Shown in pieces: positions 51,731 to 59,424 of a DNA stretch of 64,000 nucleotides. The notes under the pieces were generated by a model. The model was not told the DNA's origin, searched no databases, and saw nothing but the letters and a program-made list of their open reading frames with translations. Position numbers and translations under genes: made by a program. The stretch is from Nannocystis exedens (lineage in GTDB: Bacteria > Myxococcota_A > Polyangia > Polyangiales > Polyangiaceae), in contig CAMAVR010000009.1 in assembly GCA_945861885.1 (NCBI GenBank), positions 1-64,000 of the forward strand. Reading direction: 5' to 3'. Position 1 is the stretch's first letter. The number at the start of each line of letters is the position of its first letter.

Positions 51731-52558
51731 TTAAATGTTCGCCGGGGGGTCTTCCGGGAGCCATCGCCCTTCGCGCAACACAAACCGCGATTTGCCGATC
51801 GATCGCGCGACTTGAATCGAATGCGCTGGGTCGCCCGGTAGCGCAAGTGCGAGCGTTTCTCCGAATGCGTCGTGATGCGACACTAGCTCGGGGCAGACTG
51901 GCGCGAGGTCCGATGCATTGGCGAGCGCGTGCGCGCCAGCAATCGACGACACCGATGCGAGCAGTTCAAGCGTTCGCTCAGTTGGCGGAGCGAGTTGAAC
52001 TTGTCCGCGGAAAAAATTGTCGAGAACATCGGCGGGTCGCGCCCAAAAACTCTCGGTTGTCTCGTGATTGTCGTGCGCCCCTGATTGCCCTGGCGGCGCC
52101 GACGTCAGAAAAAAGCGCGCATCAAACCGGCGCGATTCGACCGTCGGCGTCACCCACCGCGCGAACGGCACGAGCGCCGTAAGATCGAGCTTCAGCCCGT
52201 TCGCCGACAAATAGCCGAGGAGATCGCCCGAGACATTCGCGAGGTCGTCATCGGAGAGAGCGCGGCCCGTAACCGGAAGGAGCTTCGCCTCTTCGAACGC
52301 TTCGCGGCACGCTGCGATTGCGAGCGCCCGCAGCGCCGGTTCACCATCGGCAAATTCGAGACCGCGGCGACTCGGCGTTGTGCAGCAGTGTGACCACGCG
52401 GCGTCGCTGTCGGCACTATCGACTTTGCCGCCTGGAAACACGATGGCGCCGCCCATAAAACCGCTCTTTTCGTGCCGCTTTACGCAAAATACTTCGACCG
52501 CTGCGCCGGCACCCTCGCGCAGCACGATCAGCGTCGACGCATCTCTTGGCTCAACCAA
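51731..52558 (-). CDS. Nudix hydrolase, NUDT19-like
   Basis: This is a 275-residue protein. The start is TTG at 52558, supported by GGAGG seven bases upstream. The Nudix box is split by an insertion, as in NUDT19-type coenzyme A diphosphatases: VFPGGKV, about 30 residues, then AIAACREAFEEAKLL holding the REXXEE metal site. The substrate could be acyl-CoA or CoA. It overlaps the preceding gene by 31 bases, so the two are likely co-translated. It is the last gene of the riboflavin operon. Confidence 0.8.
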   Translation of the reverse strand: MVEPRDASTLIVLREGAGAAVEVFCVKRHEKSGFMGGAIVFPGGKVDSADSDAAWSHCCTTPSRRGLEFADGEPALRALAIAACREAFEEAKLLPVTGRALSDDDLANVSGDLLGYLSANGLKLDLTALVPFARWVTPTVESRRFDARFFLTSAPPGQSGAHDNHETTESFWARPADVLDNFFRGQVQLAPPTERTLELLASVSSIAGAHALANASDLAPVCPELVSHHDAFGETLALALPGDPAHSIQVARSIGKSRFVLREGRWLPEDPPANI

Positions 52559-53016
52559 CGTTCATCCTCCACAATCGACCAGGTAGGGTTTGCCTGGCCA
52601 CTATCGGCGCATTGACGACTCCACTCAAGTGCTGTGTCGACTTCGACAAGATGATCGGCCCGACCTGGTAGTTCGATCACGACGCTTCGAACTTTTAAAT
52701 TCCGCATCGCGTGCGCCACGCTTCCGAGCGCCTGCATAAACGCATTTTTATCGAAGTGCGCGCGCTCTCCGGCGCCAAAAACGATCAGCTTATCGATCGG
52801 CCCCGACCACCCAATAGGAACAAGCAAAAGCTCGCCCGCCTCGCCGGTGATAAATCGCCGCCTTAAAAGCTCGCCAATTTTCCCCGAAAGGCGCCAATCG
52901 ATGAGCCCTGCGAGCCCTCGCATCGGGCGAACGTCGCTCCAAAACGGGCATGCGAGAAGGTCGGCCGAGAGTCCGTCAAGTGCGCGAAGATCGCGGGGGA
53001 TGAACCGAGTCTCCAT
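52528..53016 (-). CDS. Leucyl aminopeptidase N-terminal domain-like protein (peptidase M17 N-domain)
   Basis: This 162-residue protein matches the macro-like N-terminal domain of M17 leucyl aminopeptidases: GLAGLIDWRLSGKIGELLRR then GEAGELLLVPI, and DKLIVFGAGERAHFD. The catalytic C-terminal domain is absent and no zinc-binding aminopeptidase motif appears. It may be a regulatory, ligand-binding or remnant protein. It follows nusB by five bases and overlaps the Nudix gene by 31 bases. Confidence 0.75.
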   Translation of the reverse strand: METRFIPRDLRALDGLSADLLACPFWSDVRPMRGLAGLIDWRLSGKIGELLRRRFITGEAGELLLVPIGWSGPIDKLIVFGAGERAHFDKNAFMQALGSVAHAMRNLKVRSVVIELPGRADHLVEVDTALEWSRQCADSGQANPTWSIVEDERWLSQEMRRR

Positions 53017-53021
53017 GGCGC

Positions 53022-53447
53022 CTATGAGCGGTCGGTATCTTTTCGTCCGGTTGTTTCTGCGATCGTATTGAGCACGCCGTTCACGAATGCGCTCGATTCG
53101 GCCGTCCCGTAAGACTTTGCGAGCTCGATCGCTTCATCCAATATTACCGCTCGCGGCACATCGTTCCGGTGCAGGAGCTCCCATGCACCGAGGCGCAAAA
53201 TGTTCCGATCGACGGCGGCCATGCGCTCGATTCGCCAGTGCGACGATGCCGACGAAATCGCTTTATCGAGCGCCGCAACGTTGTCGTGCACACCGACGAT
53301 CGCTTCGTTTGCGTATTCGCGGCCTTCGACATCGGCCTCAAAATTACGCCAAAACAAAGCAGAAACTTGGTCGACCGTCGCGCCTGACGCTTCAATCTGA
53401 AACAGCATTTGCAGCGCCGCTTCGCGCCCCGAGTGGCGTGCGCCCAT
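53022..53447 (-). CDS. nusB: Transcription antitermination factor NusB
   Basis: This 141-residue helical protein begins MGARHSGREAALQMLFQIEA, as in NusB, has the ALFWRNF region and ends with AVILDEAIELAKSYGTAES, SAFVNGVLNTIAE, the NusB signature. It binds BoxA RNA with NusE in rRNA antitermination. The ATG at 53447 is preferred over upstream starts as it lies five bases after the ribH stop and gives the family length. ribH-nusB adjacency is conserved in many bacteria. Confidence 0.95.
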   Translation of the reverse strand: MGARHSGREAALQMLFQIEASGATVDQVSALFWRNFEADVEGREYANEAIVGVHDNVAALDKAISSASSHWRIERMAAVDRNILRLGAWELLHRNDVPRAVILDEAIELAKSYGTAESSAFVNGVLNTIAETTGRKDTDRS

Positions 53448-53452
53448 AGCGG

Positions 53453-53974
53453 CTACAGCCCCGCTTTCGTGAGAGCGCGCGCCAGCGACACCATCTCGAT
53501 TGCGCCGAGGGCGGCATCCCACCCGTAGTTCCCGGATTTTGTCCCAGCACGCTCGATCGCCTGCTCGATGCTATCGGTCGTGAGCACTCCGAGCATGATC
53601 GGAACGCCGGTCGCGATCGAAATGTTCGCGATCCCTTTGGTAACTTCGCTTGCGACGTATTCAAAGTGTGGCGTCGCGCCGCGAATGACCGCCCCGAGAG
53701 CGACGATTGCGTCGAAATTTTTCGATTCAGCGACACGCTGTGCGACGACCGGCACTTCCCACGCCCCTGGAACGCGCACGATCTGTATGTTCTCAATTTT
53801 GCCGCCGTGCCGCGTGATTGCGTCGAGCGCCCCTTCGACAAGTCGGTCGACGACGAAGTGATTAAATCGGCTCACAATCAGGGCGAAACGGGCCCCTTCT
53901 GGGACAACGAGCTCCCCTTCAATAGTGCGCGGCTGATTCATCATCGACTGTCCTTCTTGTGAACGGCTCATCAT
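53453..53974 (-). CDS. ribH: 6,7-dimethyl-8-ribityllumazine synthase
   Basis: This 173-residue enzyme has [20 protein letters not shown] at the N-terminus, [15 protein letters not shown], then [20 protein letters not shown] with the active-site His, and [13 protein letters not shown]. It condenses 5-amino-6-ribitylaminouracil and 3,4-dihydroxy-2-butanone 4-phosphate. The ATG at 53974 overlaps the ribBA stop; an in-frame ATG three bases later has better spacing from AAGGAG. Lumazine synthase forms icosahedral or pentameric assemblies. Confidence 0.96.
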   Translation of the reverse strand: MMSRSQEGQSMMNQPRTIEGELVVPEGARFALIVSRFNHFVVDRLVEGALDAITRHGGKIENIQIVRVPGAWEVPVVAQRVAESKNFDAIVALGAVIRGATPHFEYVASEVTKGIANISIATGVPIMLGVLTTDSIEQAIERAGTKSGNYGWDAALGAIEMVSLARALTKAGL

Positions 53975-55152
53975 TGGTCTCCTTGGGCGCGCGGACGCGC
54001 TTTTGTCGCTGATGGGAGCGGAACTCGCTCGACCAGCTCAAGGCCATACCCCTGAATCCCCGCAATCTTACCTGGGTTGTTTGTTAGCAGACGAATCTTG
54101 TTAAGCCCCAAATCGGACAGCACTTGCGCGCCGAGCCCAAGCTCGCGCAGCGTCTGCTCCCCATTTTTTTCGGAGGCCGGGCCCGATCGGAGCGCCGTGT
54201 AATGGGCCAGTTCGCCGAGCGTATTGCCTTGTGGCGGCAAATAGACGACGACGCCTCGCCCCTCTTCTTCGATCGCACTGAGGCACTCGCGCAGATGCGC
54301 GCTCCCTTCGTGCGCTGGGGCGGCGAAGGTGTCGGCCACCGTCGACCCCGAATGCACGCGGCACAGCACCGGCGCTTTGCCCGAAATATCCCCTTTAATG
54401 AGCGCGAGAAATTGCCGACCATCGATCGCCGTTTCGTACACAATCGCTCGCCAATCGGACGACGTTGCATCGACGTGAATCGTCTCGTCGGCGGCGCGCG
54501 ACACGAGCCGCTCTGTCTGCAAGCGGTACTCGATCAAGTCTGCGATCGTCACGATGCGAAGCCCGTGCTTGCGCGCAAAAAGCTCGAGGTCCGGCATGCG
54601 CGCCATCGACCCGTCGTCTTTCATGATCTCGCAAATCACGCCGGCGGGGGTGAGATTTGCGAGGCGCGCGAGATCGACCGACCCTTCGGTCTGCCCGGTG
54701 CGCACAAGCACGCCACCGCGCCTCGCGCGCAGCGGAAAGATATGCCCCGGCGTGACGATCTCGGTGAGTTCACACGCCGGATTTGAAGCGATGCGAATCG
54801 TGTGCGCTCGATCGGCGGCGCTGATGCCGGTTGTCACGCCGCTTCGCGCCTCAATGCTCACAGTGAACGCTGTGCCGAGCGGCGGCGCCCCGCGCCCTGG
54901 CGAATGCATCATGGGCAGCCCGAGCCTGTCGACCTGTTCTTCCGTGAGTGTCAAACAGATGAGTCCGCGCCCGTGCGTCGCCATAAAGTTGATCGCTTCG
55001 GGCGTCACGAATTGCGCTGCCATGCATAAATCGCCTTCGTTTTCGCGATCTTCGTCGTCGACGAGAATCACCATTTTGCCGCGCGCGATATCACCAATCG
55101 CGCCGTTTACGCGCTCAACAAGTTTCGGATCGATAGAGTGTGTTTTTTGCAT
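53971..55152 (-). CDS. ribBA: RibBA: DHBP synthase with degenerate GTP cyclohydrolase II domain
   Basis: This 393-residue protein has an intact DHBP synthase half: [11 protein letters not shown] (residues 32-42), [19 protein letters not shown] and [10 protein letters not shown]. The second half should be GTP cyclohydrolase II, but the zinc cysteines are gone. Where E. coli RibA reads VHSEC, this has VHSGS (267-271). The LRCDCG segment is APAHEG (278-283), and the catalytic QEGRNIG segment is PQGNTLG (307-313). The GTP-cyclohydrolase reaction is therefore unlikely from this protein and another enzyme should exist elsewhere. DHBP synthase activity is expected. The start follows ribE by about 19 bases. 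Confidence 0.92.
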   Translation of the reverse strand: MQKTHSIDPKLVERVNGAIGDIARGKMVILVDDEDRENEGDLCMAAQFVTPEAINFMATHGRGLICLTLTEEQVDRLGLPMMHSPGRGAPPLGTAFTVSIEARSGVTTGISAADRAHTIRIASNPACELTEIVTPGHIFPLRARRGGVLVRTGQTEGSVDLARLANLTPAGVICEIMKDDGSMARMPDLELFARKHGLRIVTIADLIEYRLQTERLVSRAADETIHVDATSSDWRAIVYETAIDGRQFLALIKGDISGKAPVLCRVHSGSTVADTFAAPAHEGSAHLRECLSAIEEEGRGVVVYLPPQGNTLGELAHYTALRSGPASEKNGEQTLRELGLGAQVLSDLGLNKIRLLTNNPGKIAGIQGYGLELVERVPLPSATKARPRAQGDQ

Positions 55153-55171
55153 CAGTGTGCTCGTTTGCTGC

Positions 55172-55840
55172 CTATCGATAACCGCTGCGCTTCAGTCGCT
55201 CAAGCCAGGCCGCGTTGCTCGAAGCAGAACCAGACGACGCCTCACGACCACCGGCGGTAAGAATGCGCTCCGCATACCGAGCGAGCACGTCGACTTCGAG
55301 GTTGACCTTAGCGCCAACCGTCAGCCGATCCAGCGTTGTGCGAGCTCGCGTGTGCGGAATGATCATCACGGCGAACTTTTCGGCCTCGACGCGGTTCACA
55401 GTCAAGCTGACGCCGCTTACGGCGATCGAGCCCTTCGTCGCGATAAACGGAGCCAGTTCGATCGGGTAGCCGAATTCAAGTTCGACCGATCCATCGTTGC
55501 TTGCGTTTGCGCTTCGCGTTGCAAGCGCCCCCACCGCATCGACATGCCCCGACACGATGTGGCCTCCCATGCGACCCCCGAGCACCATGGCGCGCTCCAA
55601 GTTGATCGCGTCGCCAGGCTTTAATTCCCCTAGCGTTGTGCAACGAAGTGTTTCGGGTGACGCATCGACTTCGAAGTGGCCGTCGCCGATACGGTCGACT
55701 GTGAGGCAAACGCCGTCGACCGAAATCGACTCGCCGAGCTGGAGCGGTCCCATCGCACAATGTACGACAATGCGAGCTCCGCCGCGTTTTTGTTCGCGTC
55801 GGACAAAAAAACCGAGCTCTTCGACTAGTCCCGTGAACAT
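55172..55840 (-). CDS. ribE: Riboflavin synthase alpha chain
   Basis: This 222-residue enzyme has the two lumazine-binding repeats: MFTGLVEELG at the start, ESISVDGVCLTVDRIGDGHF, GGRMGGHIVSGHVDAVG between the repeats, and GSIAVSGVSLTVNRVEAEKF. It dismutates two dimethylribityllumazine molecules into riboflavin. It opens the operon ribE-ribBA-ribH-nusB; ribD is not in the window. No FMN riboswitch is visible upstream, so the operon is probably not controlled by the usual RFN element. Confidence 0.95.
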   Translation of the reverse strand: MFTGLVEELGFFVRREQKRGGARIVVHCAMGPLQLGESISVDGVCLTVDRIGDGHFEVDASPETLRCTTLGELKPGDAINLERAMVLGGRMGGHIVSGHVDAVGALATRSANASNDGSVELEFGYPIELAPFIATKGSIAVSGVSLTVNRVEAEKFAVMIIPHTRARTTLDRLTVGAKVNLEVDVLARYAERILTAGGREASSGSASSNAAWLERLKRSGYR

Positions 55841-55950
55841 TCTTTGCCGTTGTTAATGAGGTGGGCACCGCGCATAAAGATCGACTGACTCGCCGTCGCC
55901 GGTATGCCGCCGGCATTGCGGCGATCCGGTCGGTGCACGAATGGCTGATA

Positions 55951-56331
55951 ATGTGCGGGCAAATGGTCGTTTCCGCAAGCATCGTCGCCGGTTGCGGGCC
56001 AAGCTATCACGTGATTTACGACGGCGATGCGCGCTTTGAGCACTGTTATGCGCTGGATGAGAATACGGCAGTCGGCCTCGCAGATCGCTGCACCTGTTGG
56101 GGCGACTGGATCGACCGTCGAACCGAGGCCCAATCGCACGATCGCGTCGAGTATGCCCTGTGGCGTTATCAAAGCTTATCGTCGGTCGGCGAAGGGGTAT
56201 GCCGAGGAACCGTAGTGATCCAGGCGAGAAATTCGGCTGCTTCGGCTCCAAGCGTCCCCGAATCGCATACCACCGCGCCGGGCCCGACGAGCCCTTTCCA
56301 AGGGCCTCCGAAAATGTGTACGGCCCCATGA
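55951..56331 (+). CDS. Small lipoprotein at the head of the deubiquitinase operon
   Basis: This encodes about 126 residues from ATG 55951; a second ATG 12 bases later is possible. Both give a short hydrophobic leader ending in lipobox IVAGC. The mature part reads CGPSYHVIYDGDARFEHCYALDE and has several cysteines (including CTCWGDWIDRR), with a Pro/Ser/Thr-rich tail. I do not recognise it except as a myxobacterial-type lipoprotein. Its stop overlaps the start of the ubiquitin protease gene (ATGA at 56328-56331). It is divergent from ribE. Confidence 0.65.
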   Translation: MCGQMVVSASIVAGCGPSYHVIYDGDARFEHCYALDENTAVGLADRCTCWGDWIDRRTEAQSHDRVEYALWRYQSLSSVGEGVCRGTVVIQARNSAASAPSVPESHTTAPGPTSPFQGPPKMCTAP

Positions 56332-57725
56332 GTCGGTCGATCTTGCGAACATGCGTGATCGCGACGCTGGCGATTGTCGGTTGCACCGATCTTAGTCAGC
56401 CGCCGGCTCATATTGAGACTCCTGTGTTGCCGCTTACTCCCGTGTCGACGCATGACGCTTCGGGGAAGCGTCGCCCGATCGGGCGTGATGGTGGGAAGAG
56501 TAGGCGCTTGCCGGCAATCGACATCCCGATGGACCCCGCTGCCCGAACGGCGCTTTGGGGCCCTCAGCCGGCCCACCTGACCAACAACCAGTTGAGTCGT
56601 GCTCTCGGATTTCAAAATCTAGGAAATACTTGTTTTGCGAATGCCGCCACGAAATTTCTCTGGATCGCGATGCGTCAGAAAATTAACGACCTCGCGTACG
56701 AGCAAGAGCTGGAGGCAAGCGCGTTAGTCGCCGTCGAGGGGATGGATGCATCGGTCGACGGGATGGATGCATCGGTCGATCTGATGGTTCACGCGAAAGC
56801 GATGGTCCAGCCGGCGTTTCTGGCGCTGGTGAGCTCGCTCGATGAACATGATTGGACCGGGGCGCCGTCGCCGGATCAGTATACCGGCCTGCTCAACGAG
56901 TGGTTCGATGAAATGAGAGCCTACTTGTCGATTTTGAACGAGGGGCCTTGCCACGTGTGCCTGGCGCCGGGGTCAGGCTACCCGCTTCACATCGGTGTAG
57001 ATCAGATCGATTCGGCTGAATTTCTCGTCAAAGCTCTCGCTCTTCTAGACTACGACGCGCATTTTCCAAGCATCCCGTTTATGAACGTGAGCGAGTTCGC
57101 CGACATAAAGAAGGCGAAGATTACGAAAGTTTGGGTACCTGGCGCGAGGGAGGCAGAGAGGATCGTATCGCTCCCCGCAACCGCAATTCGGACACGTTAT
57201 GTAGGAAGCGTGGTGGCGCGAGAGACGATCGTAGCCCTACCCGTTAGTAGCGAGACAAAGACGATAGCCGACGCGTGGAAGATTTACATGATGGCGGAGG
57301 AGCTCAAAATTCCGCTTCGTGATCGGATACAGCAGCCTGGTAAAATCGAAATAAATCGCACGGTCGTGCCAGTCGCAGTCGACCCCATTCCGCGACAGGC
57401 GATTTTTTCGCTTAAGCGATACGCTCTAGGACGCAAAGTTAACCTTCCGGTCATCGCGTCACCACATCTCGACATCGATCTCTTTTCGCCTGCGACCAAT
57501 GGTCCTGGTCCGCTCGTGCCGGCGAAAACCTTGTCGATGTCTCTCCGCGCTGTGATTGTGCATCATGGAGCGGCTGCTTATGCCGGTCACTACGTCGTGT
57601 ACGTGTTCGACCAAGAGAGAAACGGTTGGTTTCTTCACAACGACTCGCAAGTTCTTGCGGTGACCGAGGCAGAGGTGCAAAAAGCGGTTCTCAACGACGG
57701 GTACATCTTTTTATATCGCGAGTGA
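56328..57725 (+). CDS. Ubiquitin-specific protease-like lipoprotein (peptidase C19)
   Basis: This is a 465-residue predicted lipoprotein (MSRSILRTCVIATLAIVGC, lipobox Cys19). The USP Cys box is GFQNLGNTCFANAATKFLW (residues 94-112) with nucleophile Cys102; Asn100 and Asn105 are also typical. The QQDAHEFL equivalent is DQIDSAEFLVKAL (225-237). IFSLKRY (359-365) is the usual LKRF segment. The His box includes AGHYVVYVFD (419-428) with His421, then GWFLHNDSQV with Asn438/Asp439 and a terminal YIFLYRE. So all USP catalytic elements are present. USPs cut ubiquitin isopeptide bonds and are rare in bacteria, mostly in host-associated ones. It overlaps the preceding gene. Confidence 0.88.
   Translation: MSRSILRTCVIATLAIVGCTDLSQPPAHIETPVLPLTPVSTHDASGKRRPIGRDGGKSRRLPAIDIPMDPAARTALWGPQPAHLTNNQLSRALGFQNLGNTCFANAATKFLWIAMRQKINDLAYEQELEASALVAVEGMDASVDGMDASVDLMVHAKAMVQPAFLALVSSLDEHDWTGAPSPDQYTGLLNEWFDEMRAYLSILNEGPCHVCLAPGSGYPLHIGVDQIDSAEFLVKALALLDYDAHFPSIPFMNVSEFADIKKAKITKVWVPGAREAERIVSLPATAIRTRYVGSVVARETIVALPVSSETKTIADAWKIYMMAEELKIPLRDRIQQPGKIEINRTVVPVAVDPIPRQAIFSLKRYALGRKVNLPVIASPHLDIDLFSPATNGPGPLVPAKTLSMSLRAVIVHHGAAAYAGHYVVYVFDQERNGWFLHNDSQVLAVTEAEVQKAVLNDGYIFLYRE
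56739..56780 (+). repeat. 21-base tandem duplication inside the USP gene
   Basis: GGGATGGATGCATCGGTCGA occurs twice head to tail (56739-56759 and 56760-56780), with only the last base of the 21-base unit differing. The duplication is in frame and encodes GMDASVDGMDASVD between the Cys box and the next conserved region. It looks like a recent slippage event or a flexible insert. Confidence 0.85.
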
Positions 57726-57731
57726 GAGCTG

Positions 57732-59270
57732 ATGAAGCTTCGAGTCGCCATTGTGAGTCTGCTCTTTTTCGTAGGCGCGTGCGATGAACCGCCAGCGAAA
57801 AAAAGTTCTTCGGACGCTCACTCTGACGTGACGATCCTCCCTATCTCACCGCGAACACCGATCGTCGACCCGCCGGTGCTGCTTGACCCTCCAATGCAGC
57901 CGACTGAAGTTCTCACCCGCGCCCTTCTGATTTCAAATGCGCAGCAGCTAGAGCGCGCCGGGGACTTCCCACCTGCATTCGTGAAATGGCTGATGGGGAA
58001 AGAGGCGGCGAGCGGCACGGCAATGGCGAACTGGCGCCCCGCTTTACCGACGAAGGACGAAAAGAGACTCGCGCAGCGCGAGTTGAACGAGCTTTTATCG
58101 ACCGGCACGTCACCGCGGTTAAACGCCAAGCAGAAGGCCGGAATTGCGGCTTTGTTGCTCGGAATGTATGGAGACTACACCGGCTCACCGTACGAGTTTG
58201 CTCCGTTCACCGGTATGCCGGTGCCGAAGAGTTACAAAAACAAGTTCAATCTAAAAAACGGCCAGTGGACCGACGATTTTTCAATGGCGCTTTGTCTCGC
58301 CGCGTCGCTCGATATGAATCAGACGATTCATCCGCAAGCCGCGACGCTGAACCCCGCGATCACGCGCCTCTTGTTTCTCGCATGGTGGAACTTTGGGTTT
58401 TTGAACGCATCGTTCGTCCCCCCGTCGTTCGATGGTGGGGCAACTTTTGCGCACGCGAACGCGCATTCGTGGGGGCTCGGGGGGAACATCTCGAATTCAT
58501 TTCGTGCGCTCCTTAGTTGGAACGACACCGCGTGGACGTCGGCGCGCGATCCGAACGGGCTCGACGACGGAAATGGCGGCCTGATGCGCCTAAGCCCCGT
58601 CGCGATTTATTTTGCGAGCGAAGAGCTTGAGGAGGCTGCCCACGAAGCGGCTCAACAGAGTCGACTCACTCACTTCGGTTCGCAAGCGGCCGATGCCTCG
58701 CGGCTGATGGCGGCGATTCTTTGGATGGGGATTAATGGCACGCCAAAAGACAAAGTGCTGAACGACCTAGGCCTCGCCGCGACGATTGCCGCGATCGGTC
58801 TACATGATCCACACGTGATTGCGCTAGCAAAGAGTACCGTTTATCAGCGTGAAAACTGGGATTGGAAGAGCGACCGCTATTCCTATCCAGCGAGTCGCGT
58901 TGCTGCCAATCCAGGTTACATCGGCGCGTATTCACTCGATGCGCTCGCGATGTCGCTTCACATGCTTTCGCACGCGCACAATGCGCACGAGGCGATCAAT
59001 GCGATTAGCACGATCGCCGGGCTTGGTGGCGACAGCGACTCGGTGGCGGCGGTGCTAGGGCAGCTAGTGGGGTCGTTTTACGGAGCGCCTGCGCTGGCGA
59101 TCGTCGGCACCGATGCGGCGATCGAACGTTACAAGAAAGCCGAGCCGAACATCATTCCTGCACCCGAGCGTTTGACGTCGATTCTGCGCGCGCTCGAAAC
59201 GTACGACGATGGATACATCGCCTATCTCGCGCTCAAGATGGTGAGTCGTCTCGGCGACGGTCCGCACTAA
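57732..59270 (+). CDS. ADP-ribosylglycohydrolase family lipoprotein
   Basis: This 512-residue predicted lipoprotein has signal MKLRVAIVSLLFFVGAC (lipobox Cys17). After a ~130-residue linker region, the ARH/DraG fold shows AGIAALLLGMYGDYTGSPYE (residues 136-155), QWTDDFSMALCLAASL (178-193) with the metal-binding Thr-Asp-Asp, GNGGLMRLSPVAIYFASEEL, and the C-terminal GGDSDSVAAVLGQLVGSFYG with metal ligands. The enzyme should remove ADP-ribose from Arg or another residue using two Mg2+. The gene starts six bases after the USP stop. Both are lipid-anchored, so they probably act outside the cytoplasm on the same kind of target. Confidence 0.88.
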   Translation: MKLRVAIVSLLFFVGACDEPPAKKSSSDAHSDVTILPISPRTPIVDPPVLLDPPMQPTEVLTRALLISNAQQLERAGDFPPAFVKWLMGKEAASGTAMANWRPALPTKDEKRLAQRELNELLSTGTSPRLNAKQKAGIAALLLGMYGDYTGSPYEFAPFTGMPVPKSYKNKFNLKNGQWTDDFSMALCLAASLDMNQTIHPQAATLNPAITRLLFLAWWNFGFLNASFVPPSFDGGATFAHANAHSWGLGGNISNSFRALLSWNDTAWTSARDPNGLDDGNGGLMRLSPVAIYFASEELEEAAHEAAQQSRLTHFGSQAADASRLMAAILWMGINGTPKDKVLNDLGLAATIAAIGLHDPHVIALAKSTVYQRENWDWKSDRYSYPASRVAANPGYIGAYSLDALAMSLHMLSHAHNAHEAINAISTIAGLGGDSDSVAAVLGQLVGSFYGAPALAIVGTDAAIERYKKAEPNIIPAPERLTSILRALETYDDGYIAYLALKMVSRLGDGPH

Positions 59271-59338
59271 CGGGTCGATGGAGCGGGCGGGGAAACGGGA
59301 CCGGGCCGGTTCGTGTGGGCTCATGTCCACTATTGAAA

Positions 59339-59358
59339 GTAACGCCTGCACGCGTTAC
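59339..59358. repeat. Perfect 7-base-pair inverted repeat before the sugar cassette
   Basis: GTAACGC (59339-59345) pairs with GCGTTAC (59352-59358) around CTGCAC. It lies in the 154-base gap between the ADP-ribosylglycohydrolase gene and the WecE-like gene. It may be a regulatory site. No T-run follows, so it is not a standard terminator. Confidence 0.5.
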
Positions 59359-59424
59359 CGTCGCGCGCGTCATAGTGACTGACGCGGCGAAGAATCGTTC
59401 GTTGCAGAAGGGGGGGGGCCACAC

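Noticed and set aside
55841..55950. Possible FMN (RFN) riboswitch upstream of ribE
   Set aside because: The minus-strand leader is short and lacks the conserved RFN elements such as AGGGTGAAG-like and GCCCG-like blocks, so I do not call it.
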